The position numbers and the translations under genes were made by a program. From NCBI RefSeq assembly GCF_012928505.1, contig NZ_JABBJN010000001.1:124001-188000 (forward strand): DNA of 64,000 nt, written 5' to 3'. The notes below the pieces were generated by a model. That model was not told the DNA's origin, ran no database searches, and saw nothing but the letters and a program-made list of their open reading frames with translations. Below, in pieces: positions 44,696 to 53,541 of the stretch (position 1 is its first letter; the number at the start of each line of letters is the position of its first letter). Origin of the DNA: Achromobacter sp. Bel (GTDB lineage: Bacteria; Pseudomonadota; Gammaproteobacteria; Burkholderiales; Burkholderiaceae_B).

Positions 44696-45985
44696 GTGAT
44701 CGAACAAGCCCGCATCACCGTTACGCCTGAATTTGCCCTGATCGACGTCTCGCGCGACATCCGCATCGACGGCTTTCCGGCCTATGCCTTCATCACCGTC
44801 ACGGCCGCCATGCAGATGTGCGGCGCCCCCTGGCGCTCGCAAGCCGTCTTCGTGGCGGGCCACGATGGCAGCCTCGACCTGGGCCGCGACAGCCCCGTTT
44901 CTGGCAGCTACGCCGAACCCTCGGCCATGGGCATTGTGTGGTCCATGGTGTGCGAAGACATGAGCCGCGTGGTGTTTCCGCCCGATCGCACCGAACCGCT
45001 GGTCATCCAGATCGAAGCGACCGACGGCGTTCGCAGCGCCTCGGCCCGGCTGGTGCAGGAATTCGTGCAAGAGGGCGTGAGCCATCGCGCGGTGCGCGAA
45101 CAGGTCGGGGGCATGACGGTGTCGGGCGAGCTCTACACGCCGGCAGGCCCCGGACCGCATCCGCTGGTCATCTACATGAACGGTTCGTCGGGCGGCGTCA
45201 ACGCGCCGCGCGCCGCGCTCTTCGCCGCCCGGGGATTCCAGTGCCTGGCCTTGGCGATCTTCAACTACGAAGGGCGGCCAAAATACCTGAACGATATGCC
45301 GCTGGAGTACTTCGAACACGTGCTGCAGTGGGCGCGCGCTGAACTGGCGCCACGCGACGGCTTTGTGGCCCTGTCAGGCATCAGTCGGGGCGGCGAGACT
45401 TCGCTGCTGGTGGCCTCGCACTATCCCGAACTGGTCAGTGCTGTGGTGGCCTATGTGCCGTCGCCGGTGACGCATGGCGTGGTCAGCGCCGGCGCGCCCG
45501 GCACCGGCCGCAACGCGCAGGTCTGGACGCAAGGCGGCCAACCATTGCCGCACCTATGGCAGGACAATGCCAGCGCCGACTGGGAAGCGGCCTACGCGTC
45601 CGAACCGCCTTACCGCCAGACCCATGCCTTCTTAAGCGCTACCCGCGACAGCGCCGCGTTCGACCGCGCCCGCATCCCGGTCGAAAACTATCCCGGCCCG
45701 GTCATGCTGGTCAGCGCGTCGGACGACGGTTTCTGGCCCAGCACCGCGTATTCGGAAATCGTGATGCGGCAGCGCCAGGCGCACGGCCTGCCCACGTTCC
45801 ATCACGTCTGCATGGGGGCGGGGCACCATGTGCACTATCCCTACCTGCCGGCAACGCTGATCAGCAAGCCCCATGCGATGTCGGGGTTGCTGCTCGACGC
45901 CGGGGGCACGCCGGCCGCGAACGCGGCGGGCAACGAGGGGTCTTACATGGCCGTACTGGAGTTTCTGAACAGGGCGGCGGGGTAG
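44696..45985 (+). CDS. Acyl-CoA thioesterase/BAAT-type alpha/beta hydrolase
   Basis: This is a 429-residue protein with a GTG start after GAGGAA. Residues about 10-130 resemble the N-terminal beta domain of acyl-CoA thioesterase/bile acid-CoA:amino acid N-acyltransferase proteins (ITVTAAMQMCGAPWRSQAVF). The rest is an alpha/beta hydrolase: VIYMNGSSGGVNAPRAALFAARGF, the nucleophile elbow in LSGISRGGETSLL (serine), an aspartate in SASDDGFWP and a histidine in MGAGHHVHYP. The C-terminal domain resembles BAAT. Substrate could be a thioester or ester brought in by the preceding Bug receptor. Confidence 0.9.
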   Translation: MIEQARITVTPEFALIDVSRDIRIDGFPAYAFITVTAAMQMCGAPWRSQAVFVAGHDGSLDLGRDSPVSGSYAEPSAMGIVWSMVCEDMSRVVFPPDRTEPLVIQIEATDGVRSASARLVQEFVQEGVSHRAVREQVGGMTVSGELYTPAGPGPHPLVIYMNGSSGGVNAPRAALFAARGFQCLALAIFNYEGRPKYLNDMPLEYFEHVLQWARAELAPRDGFVALSGISRGGETSLLVASHYPELVSAVVAYVPSPVTHGVVSAGAPGTGRNAQVWTQGGQPLPHLWQDNASADWEAAYASEPPYRQTHAFLSATRDSAAFDRARIPVENYPGPVMLVSASDDGFWPSTAYSEIVMRQRQAHGLPTFHHVCMGAGHHVHYPYLPATLISKPHAMSGLLLDAGGTPAANAAGNEGSYMAVLEFLNRAAG

Positions 45986-46028
45986 GCCGCCGCTGCCCGA
46001 CACCTGCCGTTCGTGGCCGGTCCTACGG

Positions 46029-47021
46029 TTACAGCGATAGGGCAGGATAGATTTCAAGGCTGCCTGCGCCGCCGCAGAATAACGCGGCGGCGGCGGGAAT
46101 GGCCAGAGGTACCCGCAAGACCGGGCCGCCATTTGTGGCAGTCATGGCTTGAATCTGGCCGTTCCTGAGGGTCTTGAGCTCTGTCTTGTACGGGCGCCCC
46201 GCGTTCGCGTTGCCGTCCAGCGCGGCGCCATCGGTGCAGAAGGCCAAACCGCCGTCCCGCAGATTCAATGCCGGGTCTATCAACTGCATTCCGCACGAGG
46301 TCACGAGCTGGATGTCGAGGGAGGGCGGCTCCATGGAGTTCCCGATTCTCTGCATCAGATGATCCAGGCAGATTTCGACTCCGATCGTCAGACCGTCCAG
46401 CGTAAAAATGCAGTGACCGTCGTCATGGCGCAACTGCCATTCGCTGCTGGGCATGTTCGGGATGGACGGCGCTAGCCGCGCCAGATGTCCCGTCCATTCA
46501 TCCGACAAGGGAAAGTGGCCATTCCGGGCGGAAAGCCGCTGCCACGTGATGAAGTCGATGGTGGATTTGAATTCCTTGATGACAAGACGGCCTTCGTCCG
46601 TGGCTGGGGCCGCGCCGCCTTTCTGAACCAGGCAGTGGTTATAGGCTTGATATCGGTTGATTTCCGTATCGACGCTTTGCGAAAGAATGGTGCCGAACAC
46701 AAAGATCCAGTCTTCGAACTCCTCTTTTCTGACCAGATTCTGGAGTTCCAATATGACATTGGACGTGCGATCGACCGTGTATGCGCCGTTCACGCCGCGG
46801 AAGAAGAACTCCGGCATCATGTAGAGCTTCAGGCAGGCCGGATCGCTGCTGGCGTGCTGCAAGGCGGTCTGGATGGCTTGATCCACGACGTCGCATCGAT
46901 GGGCGTAATCCTGCGCGTCGCTGGGGTGTCCCAGGTACGTCATGTTTCCCTGGGCATCCTGCTCAGGCGCCGTGCACAGACTGTGCCCGATGAACTGCAC
47001 GGTTTTGTATTTGGAGGGCAT
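46029..47021 (-). CDS. Nitrilase-superfamily-like protein of the accessory block
   Basis: This 330-residue protein is started at the ATG at 47021, where AAGGA lies eight bases upstream; an ATG at 47030 has no spaced Shine-Dalgarno. It carries the likely carbon-nitrogen hydrolase triad: Glu in LYMMPEFFFRG (about residue 71), Lys in VIKEFKSTIDF (about 149-152) and Cys in LTIGVEICLDH (about 218). Nitrilase-type enzymes hydrolyse or transfer amides and nitriles. It is the last gene after two coiled-coil toxin-like genes. The rest of the sequence matches no family I recognise, and the GC is lower than the neighbours. Confidence 0.6.
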   Translation of the reverse strand: MPSKYKTVQFIGHSLCTAPEQDAQGNMTYLGHPSDAQDYAHRCDVVDQAIQTALQHASSDPACLKLYMMPEFFFRGVNGAYTVDRTSNVILELQNLVRKEEFEDWIFVFGTILSQSVDTEINRYQAYNHCLVQKGGAAPATDEGRLVIKEFKSTIDFITWQRLSARNGHFPLSDEWTGHLARLAPSIPNMPSSEWQLRHDDGHCIFTLDGLTIGVEICLDHLMQRIGNSMEPPSLDIQLVTSCGMQLIDPALNLRDGGLAFCTDGAALDGNANAGRPYKTELKTLRNGQIQAMTATNGGPVLRVPLAIPAAAALFCGGAGSLEIYPALSL

Positions 47022-47076
47022 GCGGGGCATCCTTGGTAAGAGGGTATCGGCAATAGACGATTAGCGTGCCGAAGCG

Positions 47077-48816
47077 TCAGGCCGCCAACGCGGTCAGCCC
47101 CTGCGTGGCCTGTTGCATGATCTTTTGATTGATCGATTTCGCCAGCGTCGAGACAATCTTGGCGGCCTGCTCGGGGTCATCGATCGAGTGGCTGATATGC
47201 TGGTTGTTCAGCGTGCGGGACTGTTCCACGCTGACGGTGTATTGGTGCGATATCTCGTACAGCGCCGCCCAAGAGCAAATATGCTCCAGATAAGACAGCA
47301 TGAACATCTGCGACTTGTATTCGGCGATGCGCTCGTCTTTGGACAGCGACTCCATGTCGATCACCTGCTTGTCCATGCTGTTCTGGCGCAGGCTCTCGCA
47401 AGCAGTCGCGATTTGCCGCCAGAACATGGCCGCGTCATTCAATGCCACGATGACTTGGCTGATCGCAAACATGGCCACTTGCAAAGCCTTGACCGCAACG
47501 TCGGTATTGCGCTCAACGATCTGGGTGGCGGCCAATTGTCCGACCAGGCCGCCCATTTTGATTTGCAGGTCGTTGCGCTGCTGATTGACCTGCCGCTTGA
47601 TGTCGATGATTTTTTCGAGTTTTGATTGCGATTGGTCCGCCGCGCTGAACGCTTGTTTGGCCATGTTGTCGGCGCCCTCGGACATCTTGCGCGCGGACGC
47701 GCTCAGCGCGTTGCAGGTATTGGCCATCTCGACGGAATCTGCTTTCAGATCCTTGATCTCGGCTTCTAACTGCGCAACGGTCTTGGCCTCGGCTTTGATG
47801 ATGGCTTCTTTGTCCGCGATGAGCTTGTCGCTGCCGATCTTTGCCGCGCCGTCCTTGGCTGCAGCCGCCTTGTCTTCCGTCTGCGCTTTCAATTCGGCGA
47901 TTTCCTTTTCGCTCAGGGCGATCGTCTCTTTGGCGGACGCAAGTTTGCGGTTCAGCGCTTTCAGGCTCTGGTTGAACTCCTCTCGCTTTTTCTCCGCCGC
48001 TTCCCACTTTTCGGTGATCTGCTTGAGCTCCGCGTTGTCCAGGGTGCCAGTCTGATTTTGCGCGACGAGCACCGACAGCGGGTTGCGAGTTTGCGCATAC
48101 GTCTGCAGGCCGGCTGCCGCCACACCGCTGACCAGTGAAATGATGCCAAGGACAAAGCCCCGCTTCTTGTCCTCGGACAGTTCTTTTTCGGCCTTGGCCT
48201 GGTCGGCATTGGCGGCTTCGAGTTCCTTGACCAGTGAGCCGATCGTGGTTTGGCAGCCTTCGAGCTCGGCATTTAGTTTTGTCATCTCTTCGCGGGCGTG
48301 GCGTCGCTTCTCTTCTTCGGATGCGTGGGCCAATGCGGCCTCGCTTTTGGCGTCGGAGGATTTGCTTTGCAAATCGAGAAACTGATCGGAGAGCTTTTCC
48401 GCCGCCTCCGACATTCGCTTGGCCTGGTCGGCGCACCGCGTCAGCTTGGCAAGCGCCACGCCATCGCTGCCCTGGATCAGGTAGGCATACGCGGCGTCAA
48501 GCAGCTTCAGGGTCTGCTGGCAGCTGTCTTTCAGCGTGAGCATCGTTTCGTTGGCCAGGACGCATAATTTCCCGAACTCGCTTTGCAGATCGATGACCTT
48601 GGACTTGACCGCGCCGGCGTTTGCCGCGGTGGCGCCGATATACGCCAGGCGATACATGTCCACGCACAGGTCCAGATTATTGATGACGGTGTCCAGGCGC
48701 AGATTGCCCAGGATTTCCTTCTGCTTTTGCTGCACCAATACGTCGGCGGCAGATGGGCGTTCGTTCAAAACGTACTGGCGGTCTTCAACGATGAGAATTT
48801 CATATTCGGCAGCCAT
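47077..48816 (-). CDS. Long helical coiled-coil protein with central hydrophobic head (alpha-PFT-like)
   Basis: This 579-residue protein is almost wholly alpha-helical. Residues about 160-218 and 258-365 are long heptad-rich, Lys/Glu/Ala coiled coils. Between them sits a single hydrophobic stretch, GFVLGIISLVSGVAAAGLQT (about 220-239). A helical C-terminal domain has VALNDAAMFWRQIATACESL. No signal peptide. Two helical arms around a membrane-active head is the plan of alpha-pore-forming toxins such as XaxA/YaxA and the Hbl/Nhe/AhlB group, so this is a candidate pore-former. The ribosome-binding GGAGAA is good. It shares the block with the 314-residue protein and the nitrilase-like gene. Confidence 0.55.
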   Translation of the reverse strand: MAAEYEILIVEDRQYVLNERPSAADVLVQQKQKEILGNLRLDTVINNLDLCVDMYRLAYIGATAANAGAVKSKVIDLQSEFGKLCVLANETMLTLKDSCQQTLKLLDAAYAYLIQGSDGVALAKLTRCADQAKRMSEAAEKLSDQFLDLQSKSSDAKSEAALAHASEEEKRRHAREEMTKLNAELEGCQTTIGSLVKELEAANADQAKAEKELSEDKKRGFVLGIISLVSGVAAAGLQTYAQTRNPLSVLVAQNQTGTLDNAELKQITEKWEAAEKKREEFNQSLKALNRKLASAKETIALSEKEIAELKAQTEDKAAAAKDGAAKIGSDKLIADKEAIIKAEAKTVAQLEAEIKDLKADSVEMANTCNALSASARKMSEGADNMAKQAFSAADQSQSKLEKIIDIKRQVNQQRNDLQIKMGGLVGQLAATQIVERNTDVAVKALQVAMFAISQVIVALNDAAMFWRQIATACESLRQNSMDKQVIDMESLSKDERIAEYKSQMFMLSYLEHICSWAALYEISHQYTVSVEQSRTLNNQHISHSIDDPEQAAKIVSTLAKSINQKIMQQATQGLTALAA

Positions 48817-48926
48817 GTTGGTTCTCCGTGATTAACACTGGTGGGTCAAGAAATATGAGCGCGTGCGTAGCGCCGCCCACCGGACTGGCGGCACGGCGCC
48901 GGAGTGAAATACGTGGGGGGGAGGGA

Positions 48927-49871
48927 TCAGGCCGGGCTGCCCTCAAGCGCCTGGTATGCCGAATAGACCATCTGGTCGAATCGGGTGACGGCATCCATCA
49001 GGGAGAGCCGTTCGATCTGGGTATCTACAAAGTAGTCTATGGCCGGATTGTCGTCGGCGAGCAGCAGCATGGTTTCGCTGAAATCTGCGATGTCGTATTG
49101 AACGCTATCGCAACGGCCAGCGGCCTGAGCGTAGAAGTTCGCAACGTTGTTGAAGAAAACAAGCTGAACTTCCATGTACTGCTTGATGTCGACCAGCGAC
49201 TTCTTGGTCTTGCCAAGCTGATCCAGTTCGGCCTGCAACGCGCGGCGCTTCGCTTCAATATTGGCCAGCACCGTCTTTAACCGGGCGGCGTCCTGCGCAA
49301 GGTGGGCCATCTCTCGTTCAAGCGCGTTTTCGTCGTCGCGGGCAAGATGCAGAAGGTTTTGCAGCTTTTCAATGGCGGCGTTGATGACGTCCAGCGCGGC
49401 GTAGAAGGCTCTTTTGAGCCATTTCCAGATGGGAATATTGGAACTTCGCTTGGCCGCCTTTTTGCGTTCCTGCTCTGCGAGATCCCGCCGCGCCTGTTCG
49501 ATCTTTGCTCTGATGGCCCCGAGCGCCCGCTCCTTGTCCACCAGGGCTTGCCTGATGGTCTCTTGATTGGCTTGAACATCGCGGTGCTGGGCCGCCACGG
49601 ATCGAATGCTGGATTCGGTCTCTGTCATGAGATCGACCAGGCCCTTGATCACGTAGACGATCGCGCTCTGCACGGCTAACGAGGCTTCCTTGGCGAAGCC
49701 ACTCAGTGCCTTCATGGACTCGATGTTGTGCTTGAGCGCGGCGATCGTCGCATGCGCCGCGCCCACATCGTTGGCTTTCAGGTGCCCGATCAGCGCCTCG
49801 TAATCCCGTTGGATCGCGCGCACGCCGATATCCGGATGGTGACCGCCGTCCCCGTTGAACTGGTTTTGCAT
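48927..49871 (-). CDS. Helical protein with central amphipathic head, partner of the 579-aa protein
   Basis: This is a 314-residue protein started at the ATG at 49871 with GGGAG upstream; a TTG nine codons earlier lies in a hairpin loop and is less likely. Residues about 85-140 and 178-222 are coiled coils. They flank NIPIWKWLKRAFYAALDV (about 145-162), a Trp-rich amphipathic segment that could enter membranes. The C-terminal part (MEVQLVFFNNVANFYAQAAG) resembles the corresponding region of the 579-residue protein, so the two may be distant homologues. No signal peptide. The layout fits the smaller component of a binary alpha-pore-forming toxin. Confidence 0.55.
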   Translation of the reverse strand: MQNQFNGDGGHHPDIGVRAIQRDYEALIGHLKANDVGAAHATIAALKHNIESMKALSGFAKEASLAVQSAIVYVIKGLVDLMTETESSIRSVAAQHRDVQANQETIRQALVDKERALGAIRAKIEQARRDLAEQERKKAAKRSSNIPIWKWLKRAFYAALDVINAAIEKLQNLLHLARDDENALEREMAHLAQDAARLKTVLANIEAKRRALQAELDQLGKTKKSLVDIKQYMEVQLVFFNNVANFYAQAAGRCDSVQYDIADFSETMLLLADDNPAIDYFVDTQIERLSLMDAVTRFDQMVYSAYQALEGSPA

Positions 49872-49886
49872 GCCGACTCCCGGAAT

Positions 49887-49905
49887 GCCCCTGTTCAAGA
49901 GGGGC
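49887..49905. repeat. Hairpin in the leader of the accessory block
   Basis: GCCCCT at 49887-49892 and AGGGGC at 49900-49905 form a six-base-pair stem around a seven-base loop. It lies 16 bases upstream of the first accessory-block ATG (49871), close to its ribosome-binding site. It may modulate translation or be incidental. Confidence 0.35.
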
Positions 49906-50025
49906 GTCGTCTGATGGGTTGCAGACTATTCTTCCGGGAGGAAGCTGAACATCACTGGAATTGGGGGTTTTTCCAAGACCGCTTGTGAAATGGCCGAAGC
50001 GCGCGACGGCCCTGCGGCGGCGTCC

Positions 50026-51327
50026 TTACTCTTCGCTAGTCCATTCCACTTGCACGCCCAGGCTGCGCAGGTTCTCGACGAACTGCGGATGCGCGCGGCG
50101 GATCGGCGTGGCGTTGCGGATTTCAGAGCGGCCCTTGATGCTGCTGGCCACCATGAACAAGGCGATGGCGACGCGGATGATGTAGGGGCTTTCCACCACG
50201 GCCGGCGTCAGCGGATTGCCGCCAAAGGTCACGACCCGATGCGGGTCCGACGAAAACACATGCGCGCCGAATTTCGACAATTCGCCCGTCCAGCCCAGCG
50301 CGCCGTCATAGACCTTGTTCCAGAACATCGCGTTGCCTTCCGCGCATACCCCCAACGCGATGAAGATCGGCAACAGGTCGACGGGAAAGTACGGCCAGGG
50401 CGCCGCTTCGACCTTGGTGAGCACATTGCTGGTGAAGGGCGTCTGCACCTTCAGGGGCCCGGCGCGCAGCGCGCGCGACCAGCCGTCCTTGTGCTCGATC
50501 TGCACGCCGAACTTGGCGAACGTGCGGTCGATCAGCGGGAAATTGCCCGGCGTGCGGTTGCGCACCACGACGTCGCCGCCCGTGATCGCACCCAGCGCCA
50601 GGAACGTCGTGATTTCGTGAAAATCTTCTTCAAACGTGAACTCGCCGCCGCGCAAAGGCTTGCCACCCCGCACCGTCAGGCGGGACGTGCCGATGCCGTC
50701 GATATCGGCGCCCATCATCGCCATGAAACGGCAGAATTCCTGCACGTGCGGCTCGGATGCGGCATTGGTCAGCGACGACTCGCCGTCGGCGGCCGCGGCG
50801 CACAGCACGAAGTTCTCGGTCGTCGTCACCGACGCGTAGTCCAGCCAATGATGGGTGGGCCTGAGCGCGCCGCTGCTGCGCACCAGCAGGGAACCGCTGG
50901 CGCGCTCGACCTCGCCGCCGAACGAACGGAAGATCTCCACGTGCGGGTCGATCTCTCGCACGCCCAGCGTGCAGCCCTTCACATTGTCTTCCAGCCGCGC
51001 CACGCCAAAGCGGGCCAGAAGCGGCGGCACCAGCATGATGGACGACCGCATTTCTTCGGGCAGGCGGTGGGCGGTGGCGTCGAACTGGGTGTGCTTGTGG
51101 TGCAGGTCCAGCGTGCGGGTGGTTTCATCCAGGCGGACTTCGCTGCCCAGCGTGCGGAAGATATCCAGGATCTTGCGCACGTCCGTGATGTCCGGGACCC
51201 CATGCAGCTTCAACGGCTGATCGGTCAGCAGCGTGGCGCACAGGATGGGAAGCACGGCGTTTTTGTTGGCCGAAGGAATGACGCGGCCGCGCAAGGGCGT
51301 GCCACCGTGGACGATGAGGTTGGACAT
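50026..51327 (-). CDS. UDP-N-acetylglucosamine 1-carboxyvinyltransferase, divergent MurA paralogue
   Basis: This 433-residue EPSP-synthase-fold enzyme starts at the ATG at 51327. It keeps the MurA active-site residues: K22 and N23 in SANKNAVLP, the catalytic cysteine C119 in VKGCTLGVREIDPH, the aspartate in WPYFPVDLLPIF, and the arginine in PYIIRVAIAL. MurA catalyses the first committed step of peptidoglycan synthesis. The sequence departs markedly from usual MurA over most of its length, so it is more likely an extra paralogue than the housekeeping copy. A -10-like TACAAT lies 46 bases upstream. Confidence 0.85.
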   Translation of the reverse strand: MSNLIVHGGTPLRGRVIPSANKNAVLPILCATLLTDQPLKLHGVPDITDVRKILDIFRTLGSEVRLDETTRTLDLHHKHTQFDATAHRLPEEMRSSIMLVPPLLARFGVARLEDNVKGCTLGVREIDPHVEIFRSFGGEVERASGSLLVRSSGALRPTHHWLDYASVTTTENFVLCAAAADGESSLTNAASEPHVQEFCRFMAMMGADIDGIGTSRLTVRGGKPLRGGEFTFEEDFHEITTFLALGAITGGDVVVRNRTPGNFPLIDRTFAKFGVQIEHKDGWSRALRAGPLKVQTPFTSNVLTKVEAAPWPYFPVDLLPIFIALGVCAEGNAMFWNKVYDGALGWTGELSKFGAHVFSSDPHRVVTFGGNPLTPAVVESPYIIRVAIALFMVASSIKGRSEIRNATPIRRAHPQFVENLRSLGVQVEWTSEE

Positions 51328-51462
51328 GGGGAGAAAGGCGGCCGGAGTGAAAAAAGAGAGGAGAGCGCGGGGAATTGTACTGGCGTCGCCTGCGCGGGGT
51401 CCGCTTCCCGGGCTGCAAAACGTTTCAAACTGCAATTGAATGCCCGCCCAGGCCGACCTTTC

Positions 51463-52683
51463 TCAATGCCCGACGACGACCGCCCCCGAACTGCGCAGCC
51501 CAGGCCGGAACGCGTAAGCGTGGCCCGACGACGCAATCATGAACGCAATACCCGCCAGGATTACCAGGGCCCACGGGAAAGCGCCGGCGCCCCACACGTC
51601 CAGCAACATGCCGCCCACCACGCCCGCGCCGGCAATCGCCCCATTCCAGGCGACGACATTCATGGACAGCGCCACGTCGGCGCCGCGGCCGGCCGCGTCG
51701 GCCAGCGCCGTCTGCAGCAGCGTGGCCGCGCCGCCAAAGCTGATTCCCCACACCGCGACCCCCACGTAGACCACGGCCGGATTTGCCGGCACCAGGCCAA
51801 ACGCCAGCGCGGTGGCGCCAAACGCGGCCAGGCTGGCCAGCACCGTTACGCGCAAATGGCGGTCAACCAACTTGCCCGTGATCCAGATGCCGGCAAGCGC
51901 CGACGCGCCGAAGATGAACAGCACCAGGTCCACCCGCGCGCCCAGCCCGGCAGGCGCGACAAAGGGCGCGATGTAGGTGTAGAGGATGTTGTGGGCCAGC
52001 ATCCACGCGATAACGACGGCCAGCACGCGCCGCACGCCAGGCGTGGTGAAGACGCGGCGCAGCGGCATCCGTTCATGGGCGGACTGGCCGGGGTAGTCGG
52101 GCACCCTGGCCAGCACCCACGCGATCAGCCCCAGCGTCAATCCGGACATGATCCAGAACGCCGCGCGCCAGCCCACCGCCGACCCCAGCAAGGTGCCCAG
52201 CGGCACGCCCAGGGACAAGGCGATGGGCGTGCCCACCATGGCAAGCGCCATGGCCTGGCCTTGCTGGTAGGGGGCGACCATGCGCCGCGCATAGCCGGCC
52301 AGCAGGCTCCAGGCCAGCCCCGCCGCCATGCCGGCAAAGAACCGCGCCACCAGGGTCACCCCGTAATGGGATGACAGGGCCGTGGCCGAATTGAAAACCA
52401 GAAAGCCGACGATGGTCAGCAGCAGGACGTTGCGCCGACGCCAGCCACGGGTGGCGATCGTCAGCGGAATGGCCGCCAGCAGCGAACCCAGCGCATAGGC
52501 GGTGACCATCTGGCCGGCCAGCGACGCGCTGACATCCAGCCCGTCGCTGATCTGCGGCAGCAGCCCGGCGGGCAAGGTCTCGGTGACGATACAGATAAAG
52601 CCGGTCATCGCCAGCGCCAGCAGGGCAGAGACGGGCAGGCGGTCGGAGGCGGGCTGTCCGGCCTGAGTGGAAGAGTGGCTCAC
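51463..52683 (-). CDS. MFS transporter, DHA1 (AraJ-like) type
   Basis: This is a 406-residue, 12-helix transporter with a GTG start after AAGGA. Landmarks are TGFICIVTETLPAGLLPQI, MVTAYALGSLLAAIPLT, and the motif C-like GTPIALSLGVPLGTLLGSAVGW. It belongs with small-molecule or sugar exporters of the AraJ/YdhP type. It is divergent from a TetR gene, and the shared intergenic region has an inverted repeat, so the TetR protein probably represses it. Confidence 0.92.
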   Translation of the reverse strand: MSHSSTQAGQPASDRLPVSALLALAMTGFICIVTETLPAGLLPQISDGLDVSASLAGQMVTAYALGSLLAAIPLTIATRGWRRRNVLLLTIVGFLVFNSATALSSHYGVTLVARFFAGMAAGLAWSLLAGYARRMVAPYQQGQAMALAMVGTPIALSLGVPLGTLLGSAVGWRAAFWIMSGLTLGLIAWVLARVPDYPGQSAHERMPLRRVFTTPGVRRVLAVVIAWMLAHNILYTYIAPFVAPAGLGARVDLVLFIFGASALAGIWITGKLVDRHLRVTVLASLAAFGATALAFGLVPANPAVVYVGVAVWGISFGGAATLLQTALADAAGRGADVALSMNVVAWNGAIAGAGVVGGMLLDVWGAGAFPWALVILAGIAFMIASSGHAYAFRPGLRSSGAVVVGH

Positions 52684-52772
52684 ACAAAAATCCTTTTGAA
52701 GATGAATCGGGATCGATCGGCCAGACGGCTCGACGGCTGACCGCCGGCGACGTTGTCCAATATATATATCGA

Positions 52773-52825
52773 TCGGTACAAATGTAGGGCGTGGGCCTTC
52801 GCGTTGTCAACGACTTTTGTATCGA
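52773..52825. promoter_or_regulatory. TetR operator candidate between the divergent genes
   Basis: TCGGTACAAA at 52773-52782 and TTTGTATCGA at 52816-52825 are inverted copies of one decamer, with one mismatch. They lie in the divergent MFS/TetR region next to A+T-rich TATATATAT, which may hold the -10 of the transporter gene. Two sites about four turns apart would let a TetR dimer repress both promoters. Confidence 0.55.
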
Positions 52826-52858
52826 GTAGTATGGATGTCGTGATCAAAGGAGCCTGAT

Positions 52859-53476
52859 ATGGCGCAGATGGGCCGGCCGCGTGCGTTTGATCGTCACCAG
52901 GCGATCGACCAGGCCTTGCACTTGTTCTGGGAACAGGGCTACGAATCCACGTCGTTGAGCCAGTTGAAAGCCGGCATTGGCGGCGGCATCTCCGCGCCAA
53001 GCTTCTATGCAGCCTTCGGATCGAAAGAGGCCTTGTTCCAAGAGACCGTGCAGCGCTATCTGGAAACCTATGCGCAGGTCACCGAATGCCTGTGGGACGA
53101 CGCCATGCCTCCCCGCGGTGCGGTCGAACTGGCGTTGCGCCAATCGTCGAAGATGCAGTGCGAGCGGGGGCACCCCAAAGGCTGCATGGTGGCGCTGGGT
53201 GTCATGAGCGCGCCGACGCCCGAGCATGCGGACGTGACTAAACCCCTTACGGCGTCACGCCAACGCACCCGCGCGGGCTTCGTCCATTGCGTGGAACGCG
53301 GCATGGCCAGTGGCGAGCTGTCCGCCGCGACGGACGCCCGGTCGCTGGCGTGCGTGTTTGACGCGTTCCTGGTGGGGGTGTCCACGCTGGCGCGCGATGG
53401 CGTCCGCTATCCGACCTTCGACGCCGCGATCACGCAGCTGATGACGATCTGGGACGCCTCGCGCAACCAGGAATAA
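52859..53476 (+). CDS. TetR/AcrR family transcriptional regulator
   Basis: This 205-residue repressor starts after AAAGGAG. Residues about 8-55 form the helix-turn-helix domain (RHQAIDQALHLFWEQGYEST-like, then PSFYAAFGSKEALFQETV). The C-terminal domain, with CERGHPKGCMVALG, resembles the YcnC/AefR-type TetR C-terminal family. It is divergent from the MFS exporter gene and probably represses that gene and itself. Confidence 0.92.
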   Translation: MAQMGRPRAFDRHQAIDQALHLFWEQGYESTSLSQLKAGIGGGISAPSFYAAFGSKEALFQETVQRYLETYAQVTECLWDDAMPPRGAVELALRQSSKMQCERGHPKGCMVALGVMSAPTPEHADVTKPLTASRQRTRAGFVHCVERGMASGELSAATDARSLACVFDAFLVGVSTLARDGVRYPTFDAAITQLMTIWDASRNQE

Positions 53477-53541
53477 GCGCCGGCGGGGCCGCGGCTGGCT
53501 GCCGGCAAGCCGGCGGACCCCGCCCGCGTCCCGCCATGCGC

